A stretch of 64,000 bases of DNA from Breznakibacter xylanolyticus. Lineage in GTDB: Bacteria; Bacteroidota; Bacteroidia; Bacteroidales; Marinilabiliaceae. Both the position numbers and the translations under genes were made by a program. The stretch spans positions 1 through 64,000 of the forward strand of contig NZ_QKZK01000002.1 of NCBI RefSeq assembly GCF_003254275.1. The letters run 5' to 3'. This document shows positions 57,683 to 64,000 of the stretch, one piece after another. Below the pieces are notes generated by a model. It had not been told where the DNA came from. It did not search any database and saw only the letters and a program-made list of their open reading frames with translations. Position 1 is the stretch's first letter, and every line of letters starts with the position of its first letter.

Positions 57683-57752
57683 CATTTAAGCATTTGAGTA
57701 CCGTATTTTCGCATCAAAAACAAACCAGAAACAGAGAACAAGCAAAAAAACT

Positions 57753-57845
57753 ATGAAACGAGCCATGAGTAAGCCCTACTCACAAAGGAGGATGATTATT
57801 GGCGAGTTCCATATGGCCAATGAAAAACAAATTATAATCATATGA
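57753..57845 (+). CDS. Candidate 30-residue small protein
   Basis: A frame starts with ATG at 57753 (MKRAMSKPYSQRRMIIGEF) and ends with TGA at 57843, overlapping the ATG of the ferredoxin gene (57842) as ATGA. It lies downstream of operator 2 and its promoter, so it is transcribed with the ferredoxin gene. It may only couple translation, or be a real small basic protein. Confidence 0.35.
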   Translation: MKRAMSKPYSQRRMIIGEFHMANEKQIIII

Positions 57846-58720
57846 AAAGAGACGTTGTCCACATTGACCATGACCTTTGCAACGGATGCGGCGAATGCGT
57901 GCCGGGCTGTCATGAAGGTGCCTTGCAGCTGATTGACGGGAAAGCCGTTTTAATCAGCGACCTGCTATGCGACGGGCTTGGCGCATGCATAGGACACTGC
58001 CCCGTCGGCGCCATTACTATTGAGAAACGCGAGGCTGAGCCCTATGATGAAATAAAGGTGATGCAACTGATGGTTTCCAAGGGCAAAAACACCGTGATTG
58101 CCCACCTCCAGCATCTAAAGGATCACAACGAAATTGATTTCCTCAAGCAAGGCGTGCAGTATCTGCGCGACCATGCTGCCGAACTTCCCTTTAGTTTCGA
58201 TGATGTGGTGCGTGCCGTACACAAACCCAAAGTGTCTGTTTTGGCAGGCGAAAACCACGGTGGTGGCTGCCCAGGGTCACGAACCATCTCTTTTGCCAAG
58301 CCGGCTCAAGCCCCTGCCGAAGATAACGGCCATGCCCCTTCGCAACTGCGCCAGTGGCCGGTGCAATTACATCTGGTCAATCCCGGCGCCTCCTACTTTA
58401 AAGAAGCCGATGTGGTGATTGCAGCCGACTGCGTGGCCTTTGCCATGGGCAACTTCCACGAACGATTCCTTAAAGGCAAAGCGCTGGCCATCGCCTGTCC
58501 TAAACTCGACTCAGGCCAGGAAGTGTACATTGACAAACTCACTACGCTCATCGACAACGCCCGCATCAACACCCTCACAGTGGTCATCATGCAAGTACCC
58601 TGCTGTGGTGGTTTGCAACGGATGGCACAAATGGCGCTGGCGAGAGCTTCACGAAAAATCCCCCTCAAAGTGGCCATTATCTCGGTTGAAGGAGATGTGT
58701 TGAGTGAAGAGTGGGTTTAA
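57842..58720 (+). CDS. 4Fe-4S ferredoxin-type protein of the hcp locus
   Basis: The 292-residue protein has an N-terminal two-cluster ferredoxin domain (CNGCGECVPGCHEGAL and LCDGLGACIGHCPVGAI) followed by about 200 residues with CGGLQ near the end and a second conserved CxxG region (CPGSRT). It is a frequent neighbour of hcp and is thought to give electrons to Hcp. It lies 83 bases upstream of hcp on the same strand and downstream of operator 2. Confidence 0.87.
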   Translation: MKRDVVHIDHDLCNGCGECVPGCHEGALQLIDGKAVLISDLLCDGLGACIGHCPVGAITIEKREAEPYDEIKVMQLMVSKGKNTVIAHLQHLKDHNEIDFLKQGVQYLRDHAAELPFSFDDVVRAVHKPKVSVLAGENHGGGCPGSRTISFAKPAQAPAEDNGHAPSQLRQWPVQLHLVNPGASYFKEADVVIAADCVAFAMGNFHERFLKGKALAIACPKLDSGQEVYIDKLTTLIDNARINTLTVVIMQVPCCGGLQRMAQMALARASRKIPLKVAIISVEGDVLSEEWV

Positions 58721-58802
58721 TATTCGAAGAAATGGGCTATAGCCCGTCTGTACCGAACAGGATAATGGAATTAATAGAATAAAAAACAAATACCAAAAAA
58801 CC

Positions 58803-60428
58803 ATGAGCATGTTTTGTTATCAATGCCAGGAAGCCTCAAAAGGCATTGGCTGTACCATTAAAGGCGTGTGCGGAAAACCCGCCGATGTGGCCAACCTTCA
58901 GGATACCTTATTATATGTTGTAAAAGGTGTGGCATGGCACAGTGCCCAAAACCCGGGGACATTGACTTCGGTGGCCGATAAATATATCATCGACTCACTG
59001 TTTATGACCATCACCAATGCCAACTTCGACAAGAATAAAATTGCCGCCAAAATAAGAGAAGGCTTTTACATTCAGGACGAAATTGCACAAGAAAAAACCA
59101 CGACACAAGCGCCCGACTGCGCCACCTGGCGCGCCGGCACCATCGACGAAATGGAAGCCAAAGTGGCCGATGCCGGGGTGCTGGCTACGCCCGATGAGGA
59201 TGTGCGCTCACTTAAAGAACTGCTCATTTATGGTCTCAAAGGGATGGCAGCCTACGCCGAACACGCCTGGAACCTGGGCTACCAAAATGACGACATCATT
59301 ACCTTTGCCAAGAAAGCCCTGGTGGCCACGACCCGTACCGACATCAGCGTGAGCGAATTGCTGCCCCTGGTGCTCGAATGTGGCAAATATGGCGTGGATG
59401 CCATGGCACTGCTCGACAAAGCCAACACCGAAAGCTACGGACATCCCGAAATCACATCGGTGAACATTGGCGTGGTGAAAAACCCGGGCATCCTCATCAG
59501 CGGTCACGACCTCAAGGACATGGAAGAGCTGCTCAAGCAAACCGATGGCTCCGGCGTGGACGTGTACACCCACAGCGAAATGTTGCCGGCCAACTATTAC
59601 CCCGCCTTCAAAAAATACAAACACTTTGTGGGCAACTACGGCAACGCCTGGTGGAAACAAACCACCGAGTTCGAGAGCTTTAATGGCCCGGTGCTATTGA
59701 CCACCAACTGCCTGGTACCCCCCAAAGAGAGCTACAAAAACCGCGTCTACACCACCGGAGCAGCCGGTTTTGACGGATGCACCCACATTGGTGACCGCCA
59801 CGACGGCCAACCCAAAGACTTCTCGGTGCTGATTGAACATGCCAAAAAATGCGCTCCCCCCACTGAAATTGAAACAGGACAAATTGTGGGCGGTTTTGCA
59901 CACAACCAGGTAATGGCACTGGCCGACAAGGTGGTGGAGGCCGTGAAAAGCGGCGCCATCAAGAAGTTTGTGGTGATGGCCGGGTGCGATGGCCGCATGA
60001 ACAGCCGCAACTACTACACCGACTTTGCCACTGCCTTACCCCAGGACTCTGTGATATTGACAGCCGGTTGCGCCAAATATCGATACAACAAATTAGAACT
60101 GGGTGACATTGGCGGCATTCCCCGCGTGCTCGATGCCGGACAGTGCAACGACAGCTACTCACTGGCCGTGATTGCCCTGAAACTGAAAGAAGTGTTTGGT
60201 CTGGACGACATCAACGATCTGCCCATTGTGTACAACATTGCCTGGTACGAGCAAAAAGCGGTGATTGTGCTGTTGGCATTGCTCCACCTGGGCGTAAAAA
60301 ACATTCACCTCGGACCCACTTTGCCCGCCTTCCTGTCACCCAACGTGGTAAACGTATTGGTTGAAAACTTCGGAATCGGCGGCATCACCTCCGTAGAAGA
60401 AGATTTGGTGAGCATGAAGATTGCCTGA
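58803..60428 (+). CDS. hcp: Hybrid-cluster protein / hydroxylamine reductase
   Basis: The 541-residue protein has the N-terminal cluster motif [13 protein letters not shown] and CGK, with spacing C-x2-C-x8-C-x5-C, as in class I Hcp with a [4Fe-4S] cluster. Ligands of the hybrid cluster are visible in [29 protein letters not shown] and the late MKIA end. Hcp reduces nitric oxide or hydroxylamine and can S-nitrosylate proteins. It is the main target of HcpR-type regulators. Confidence 0.95.
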   Translation: MSMFCYQCQEASKGIGCTIKGVCGKPADVANLQDTLLYVVKGVAWHSAQNPGTLTSVADKYIIDSLFMTITNANFDKNKIAAKIREGFYIQDEIAQEKTTTQAPDCATWRAGTIDEMEAKVADAGVLATPDEDVRSLKELLIYGLKGMAAYAEHAWNLGYQNDDIITFAKKALVATTRTDISVSELLPLVLECGKYGVDAMALLDKANTESYGHPEITSVNIGVVKNPGILISGHDLKDMEELLKQTDGSGVDVYTHSEMLPANYYPAFKKYKHFVGNYGNAWWKQTTEFESFNGPVLLTTNCLVPPKESYKNRVYTTGAAGFDGCTHIGDRHDGQPKDFSVLIEHAKKCAPPTEIETGQIVGGFAHNQVMALADKVVEAVKSGAIKKFVVMAGCDGRMNSRNYYTDFATALPQDSVILTAGCAKYRYNKLELGDIGGIPRVLDAGQCNDSYSLAVIALKLKEVFGLDDINDLPIVYNIAWYEQKAVIVLLALLHLGVKNIHLGPTLPAFLSPNVVNVLVENFGIGGITSVEEDLVSMKIA

Positions 60429-60484
60429 GGCATCAAATGAGATAAACGCTCAACTGCATAAAAAAGTTAGGTGTAATTTCCTTT

Positions 60485-60538
60485 AAGCGTAGAGTTTGCC
60501 GGTGCACATGGTTTGCATTGACAACTCTGCGCTTTTTT
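60485..60538 (+). terminator. Rho-independent terminator of hcp
   Basis: AAGCGTAGAGTT (60485-60496) pairs with AACTCTGCGCTT (60523-60534) with one G-T pair, around a 26-base loop, followed by T6. It lies about 57 bases past the hcp stop. Confidence 0.75.
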
Positions 60539-60556
60539 ATAAGCCCCCCTCTCCTT

Positions 60557-60600
60557 GGTACTTTTGCACTTTCTCTCTATTGCACTTCTTCACTCAGGCA
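60557..60600 (-). repeat. AAGTRCA-type dispersed repeat, copy E
   Basis: On the minus strand it reads GAGTGAAGAAGTGCAATAGA then GAGAAAGTGCAAAAGTACC. It lies directly after the hcp terminator. Confidence 0.6.
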
Positions 60601-60652
60601 CTTAGCCACTAACGTTCAATAAATGATCCAGATTCAAAAAAACAGAACCCAT

Positions 60653-60671
60653 TAGTTGCACAAGTCAACTA
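60653..60671 (+). promoter_or_regulatory. MarR-type operator 1 in the marR promoter
   Basis: TAGTTG-CACAAGT-CAACTA is a 6-7-6 inverted repeat. A -7 box TATTTTTG lies at 60679-60686, and the TTG at 60656-60658 inside the operator is spaced 20 bases from it, so a bound repressor would cover the -33 element. The marR ATG is at 60707. Confidence 0.75.
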
Positions 60672-60706
60672 TTGATTCTATTTTTGCTGCCGAAAACAAT
60701 CTACTT

Positions 60707-61144
60707 ATGGCAACCATTATCAAACCGCTGGGATTATCACTGGGGCCAATGCTATCGGCCATCACGCGTCCCATGAAAGCGATTTTAAAACAAGAGGAGA
60801 TTCCCTACTCCATCGAACACTTGGTGCTATTGAAAATCACCCGCGACTGCAAAGACTCGGTGGTGCAGCAAGACCTGGCCGAAAAAATGGGTAAGGACAA
60901 ATCCGTGATTTTGCGCATTGTGGACATCCTGGAAAAAGACGGCTTACTGCGACGAATTGTGAATCCCAACGACCGCCGACGCAACATCCTTGAAGTCACA
61001 TACCTTGGAAATCAGTTCATCAACCGTTTTCAGGAAATTGAAATGCAAGTATCCAAGGAACTGCTCAAAAACCTGACCGACGAAGAGGTCGAACACTTCT
61101 TCCGCATCGTTGAAAAGATTAAAACCAACGCCGAGAACATGTAA
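60707..61144 (+). CDS. MarR-family transcriptional regulator
   Basis: The start at 60707 gives MATIIKPLGLSLGPMLSAIT; an upstream frame from 60656 overlaps the operator and promoter. The winged-helix domain is seen in VVQQDLAEKMGKDKSVILRI and IVNPNDRRRNILEVTYLG, the wing with DRR. It likely represses itself and the efflux genes through the two operators, and is released by a small aromatic ligand. The operators are almost identical. Confidence 0.9.
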   Translation: MATIIKPLGLSLGPMLSAITRPMKAILKQEEIPYSIEHLVLLKITRDCKDSVVQQDLAEKMGKDKSVILRIVDILEKDGLLRRIVNPNDRRRNILEVTYLGNQFINRFQEIEMQVSKELLKNLTDEEVEHFFRIVEKIKTNAENM

Positions 61145-61158
61145 TTTTTTTCTCCTAT

Positions 61159-61177
61159 TAGTTGCACAAATCAACTA
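61159..61177 (+). promoter_or_regulatory. MarR-type operator 2 upstream of the efflux genes
   Basis: TAGTTG-CACAAAT-CAACTA differs from operator 1 at one spacer base. It lies 44 bases before the adaptor gene start. The -7 region (about 61185) is weak. Confidence 0.72.
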
Positions 61178-61220
61178 TTAAAAATATCAATAATTGTAAA
61201 AATAGATTAAACCAAGCATC

Positions 61221-62285
61221 ATGACTTATCAGAAAATCGTGTTGGGAGCCCTGGCGTTGACCATGATGGCCTCCTGCAAAAACAAAACCGCCATGCCGGG
61301 CAGCGCCTCCAACGCACCACAGGCCTACCCAATGGCCACGCTGGTACTGCAGGACGTTGAACTACAAGCAGTCTATCCCGCTGTCCTCAAGGGACAGCAA
61401 GACATCGACATCAAACCCCGCGTGGAAGGATTCATTGACGCCGTGCTGGTAGACGAAGGCTCCATCGTTAAAAAAGGGCAGCCGTTGTTCCGCATCAGCT
61501 CGCCCACGGCCATCCAACAATTCGAAACGGCCAAAGCCACCTACAACACGGCACAAACCGACCTGGAGCGCATGCGCCCGCTGGCCGAGAAAGGCATCAT
61601 CAGCGAAGTGAGAATTAAAACCTACGAAAATAACTTTGCATCGGCCAAAGCGGCTCTCGACCAGGCCAAAGCCACCATGGGCTTCACCTCAGTGACCAGC
61701 CCAGTGGACGGTGTTGTGGGAGCCATTCCGTACCGACAAGGGAGCTTGGTGAACAGCTCAAGCGTGCTCACAACGGTGGCCAACACCAAGCAAATAGTTG
61801 CCTACTTCTCGCTCAACGAAAAAGAGTTGCTCACCTTTATGCGCACCTGGGAAGGCAACACCCAAACCGAGAAAATTAAAAACATGCCCCCCCTCAAACT
61901 GCAACTGGCCGACGGAAGCATTTACGAAGAAACCGGCCGCATCGAAACCATCTCGGGCGTGGTGGACGCCACCTCCGGCTCGGTGAATTTCCGCGCCATC
62001 TACCCCAACCCCACCGGATTGCTGCGCAGCGGCACCAGTGGCAAGGTCATCATTCCCCAAACCCTGAAAAACACCCTGCTCATCCCCCAAAAAGCCACCA
62101 TGAGCCAGCAAGACAAAATATTGGCTTACAAAGTCGAAGGCGACTCGGTGATGCAAAAAGTCATTACCGTGAAATCGACCCCCGACGGTAAAAATTATGC
62201 CGTCCTATCAGGACTTTCCGAAGGCGACAAAATTGTTATCGAAGGCGTGGCGACCTTGAAAAACGGTGCGAAGATTAAGCTGTAA
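61221..62285 (+). CDS. RND efflux periplasmic adaptor (HlyD/AcrA family) lipoprotein
   Basis: The 354-residue protein has a lipoprotein signal (LALTMMASCKNKT), a barrel-sandwich domain (AVLVDEGSIVKKGQPLFRIS), an alpha-helical hairpin (about 95-160), and the C-terminal beta-barrel and membrane-proximal domains (GTSGKVIIPQTLKNTLLIPQ). It links the RND pump to an outer-membrane channel. A channel gene should lie to the right of the window. It follows marR and precedes the pump gene. Confidence 0.92.
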   Translation: MTYQKIVLGALALTMMASCKNKTAMPGSASNAPQAYPMATLVLQDVELQAVYPAVLKGQQDIDIKPRVEGFIDAVLVDEGSIVKKGQPLFRISSPTAIQQFETAKATYNTAQTDLERMRPLAEKGIISEVRIKTYENNFASAKAALDQAKATMGFTSVTSPVDGVVGAIPYRQGSLVNSSSVLTTVANTKQIVAYFSLNEKELLTFMRTWEGNTQTEKIKNMPPLKLQLADGSIYEETGRIETISGVVDATSGSVNFRAIYPNPTGLLRSGTSGKVIIPQTLKNTLLIPQKATMSQQDKILAYKVEGDSVMQKVITVKSTPDGKNYAVLSGLSEGDKIVIEGVATLKNGAKIKL

Positions 62286-62538
62286 CAAATGTATCCGGAT
62301 TCATACTGATAAGCCGACTGTCAATGACGTTCAGTTGAGATCTTTGAATATAAGACAAGAAGATGATCAGACTTCAGACAGATAGATTTGACGAAAGAGA
62401 TTTCTAAGAACAAAACTAAAAAACGTTCCTCATCTTATCATCCGTCCTCATCATCTCATGTCTTTTTCTCTCAACGAAACGACATAGGATTGGAAGTTGT
62501 AACCGGACAAAATCATCAAAAAAAATAAAACCAACAAC
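62286..62538. other. Non-coding gap with a dispersed-repeat fragment
   Basis: The gap between the adaptor and pump genes is long for one operon. It contains TTCAGACAGATAGATT (62373-62388), also present at 13813-13828. In both places a CATC/CTCATC-rich segment follows about 50-70 bases later. Nothing else is recognised. Confidence 0.45.
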
Positions 62539-64000
62539 ATGCTCAAAACATTCATAGAAAGACCGGTGTTGTCCACCGTGATTTCGATATTATTCGTGGT
62601 GCTGGGAGCCATCGGGATATTCACCCTGCCCATTGAGCAGTATCCCAACATTGCCCCGCCAACGGTGAAGGTGTCGGCCAACTACAACGGGGCGAGTGCC
62701 GAGGCTGTGCTCAACAGTGTCATCATCCCCCTGGAGGAGTCCATCAACGGGGTGGAAGGCATGACCTACATGACCTCATCGGCATCCAACGGCGGTGGTG
62801 CGTCCATCACCGTTTTTTTCAAACAGGGTATTGACCCCGACATTGCCACGGTCAACGTGCAAAACCGCGTATCACAGGCCACCGCCCTGCTCCCCTCGGA
62901 GGTGACCCAAAGCGGGGTAACGGTCCGCAAGCAGCAAAACAGTACGCTGTTGCTCATCGCCATCGCATCGACCAACCCCGACTACGATGCCGAATTCATC
63001 CAAAACTACGCCAACATCAACGTGCTTCCGCAAATCAAGCGGGTGCCGGGTGTGGGTGACGCCAGCGTTTACGGCGCCAAAGACTACTCGATGCGTGTGT
63101 GGCTCAAGCCCGACGTGATGAACACCTACGGCATCACCCCCGCAGAAGTGATTGCCGCCCTGCGCGACCAAAACATCGAGGCCGCACCGGGTGAACTGGG
63201 TGCCAACAGCGACCAAACCTTTCAATATGCCCTCAAATACACCGGACGATTGAAGTCGTCGGAAGCCTTTGGCGACATCGTCATCCGATCCAACAAGTCA
63301 CAGGTGTTGCGACTGCGCGACGTGGCCGACGTGCAGTTGGGATCGCTCAGCTACAGCGTCTACTCAGAGAACAACGGCAACCCGGCCATCGTGATTGGCG
63401 TGAGCCAGACAGCCGGATCAAACGCCAAGGAAGTTATTGACCAAATCAAGCAAGCCCTGCACGAGGCCTCCGGCAGCTTCCCTCCCGGCATTCAATACGA
63501 TTACGAGGTAGATGCCAGCGAATTTCTCGATGCCTCCATCGAAAAAGTGCTCCACACACTGCTCGAAGCCTTTGTGCTAGTGTTCATCGTGGTGTTCATC
63601 TTCCTGCAAAACATTCGCGCCACCATCATCCCGGCCATTGCCGTGCCGGTGGCCATCATTGGTACCTTCTTCTTTTTGCTGCTATTCGGATTCTCCATCA
63701 ACCTGCTCACCCTGTTTGCGCTGGTGCTGGCCATCGGCATTGTGGTGGATGATGCCATTGTGGTGGTGGAAGCCGTGCACGCCCACATGGACGCCGGCGA
63801 AAAAGACCCCAAGAAAGCCACCTTCAAGGCCATTCACGAAATTGCCCCGGCCATTGTATCCATCACCCTGGTGATGGCGGCCGTGTTCATCCCGGTAAGC
63901 TTCATCAGCGGCACCAGCGGCATCTTTTTCAAACAATTTGGGTTGACCCTGGCCATCTCCATCATCATCTCGGCAGTGAACGCCCTCACGCTAAGCCCCG
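62539..64000 (+). CDS. RND (HAE1-type) efflux pump, N-terminal part (cut by window edge)
   Basis: The frame starts ATG at 62539 (MLKTFIERPVLSTVISILF) and runs off the right edge after 487 codons. It has the first membrane helix, a porter domain (EQYPNIAPPTVKVSANYNG, VNVQNRVSQA, VKRVPGVGDASVYGAK-like IKRVPGVGDA) and helices 2-5 with LVLAIGIVVDDAIVVVE, the motif with the two proton-relay aspartates. This is an AcrB/MexB-like proton-driven drug exporter. About half of the usual 1040 residues are in the window. Confidence 0.93.
   Translation, partial: MLKTFIERPVLSTVISILFVVLGAIGIFTLPIEQYPNIAPPTVKVSANYNGASAEAVLNSVIIPLEESINGVEGMTYMTSSASNGGGASITVFFKQGIDPDIATVNVQNRVSQATALLPSEVTQSGVTVRKQQNSTLLLIAIASTNPDYDAEFIQNYANINVLPQIKRVPGVGDASVYGAKDYSMRVWLKPDVMNTYGITPAEVIAALRDQNIEAAPGELGANSDQTFQYALKYTGRLKSSEAFGDIVIRSNKSQVLRLRDVADVQLGSLSYSVYSENNGNPAIVIGVSQTAGSNAKEVIDQIKQALHEASGSFPPGIQYDYEVDASEFLDASIEKVLHTLLEAFVLVFIVVFIFLQNIRATIIPAIAVPVAIIGTFFFLLLFGFSINLLTLFALVLAIGIVVDDAIVVVEAVHAHMDAGEKDPKKATFKAIHEIAPAIVSITLVMAAVFIPVSFISGTSGIFFKQFGLTLAISIIISAVNALTLSP

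Overview
The window is a chromosomal segment from a member of the Bacteroidota, most likely a marine or anaerobic Marinilabiliales/Bacteroidales-type organism. The evidence is a secreted protease with a type IX secretion (Por) C-terminal sorting domain, several TonB-dependent receptors with CarboxypepD-like N-terminal domains, DUF4625 lipoproteins, a TatAC-only Tat system, an insertion-bearing GDP-fucose synthase, an anaerobe-type hybrid-cluster protein locus, and repeated TAnnTTTG -7 promoter boxes with few Shine-Dalgarno sites. No rRNA, tRNA, CRISPR array or prophage was seen. One insertion sequence (an IS4-type transposase with a DUF4372-like N-terminus) is cut by the left edge, and an RND efflux pump gene is cut by the right edge.

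Layout. 0-8 kb: IS fragment, corA, a large M6 metalloprotease, topoisomerase III. 7.7-12.3 kb: a probable exopolysaccharide operon (response regulator, YaiO-like barrel, HEAT-repeat membrane protein, GT2 synthase). 12.7-21.2 kb: two metal-uptake style islands, each with a TonB receptor and small His/Cys-rich or lipoprotein partners (DUF4625 pair; HMA protein plus HYC_CC_PP-like protein), with a nitroreductase between them. 21.5-26.7 kb: MalY/PatB lyase, histidine kinase, YhcC-type radical SAM protein, MtfA-like peptidase. 26.7-33.5 kb: a tight six-gene operon on the minus strand that joins a polyferredoxin membrane protein, a twin-arginine aldo/keto reductase, a DUF1893-TonB receptor fusion, an ECF S component and TatA/TatC. 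33.7-36.4 kb: DUF4197 protein and YgiQ-type radical SAM protein. 36.6-38.9 kb: coiled-coil protein, zapA, a structured RNA candidate, rny. 39-43 kb: a Cys-rich unknown and nucleotide-sugar genes (4-epimerase, gmd, fcl). 43-48.3 kb: a Lol/MacB-like ABC export cluster (barrel, ATPase, two permeases, LolA-like protein). 48.3-53.7 kb: aminotransferase, ilvB with a long leader, ABC-F protein. 53.8-56.2 kb: an N-formylglutamate-amidohydrolase-like and RimK-like pair. 56.4-60.4 kb: a nitrosative-stress locus (Crp/Fnr regulator, cupin, ferredoxin, hcp). 60.6-64 kb: a MarR-controlled RND efflux operon.

The strongest non-coding signals are: (i) two complete transcription attenuators in tandem in front of ilvB, each with its own leader peptide carrying six consecutive valines; (ii) matching TGTAAC-N4-GTTACA operators at the same distance from two promoters of the hcp locus; (iii) two identical-architecture TAGTTG-N7-CAACTA operators in front of marR and the efflux genes; (iv) a 66-nt folded RNA candidate between zapA and rny; and (v) five dispersed copies of an AAGTRCA-rich repeat that lie mostly at gene 3' ends.

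All functional calls rest on reading motifs by eye; no database or folding program was run.
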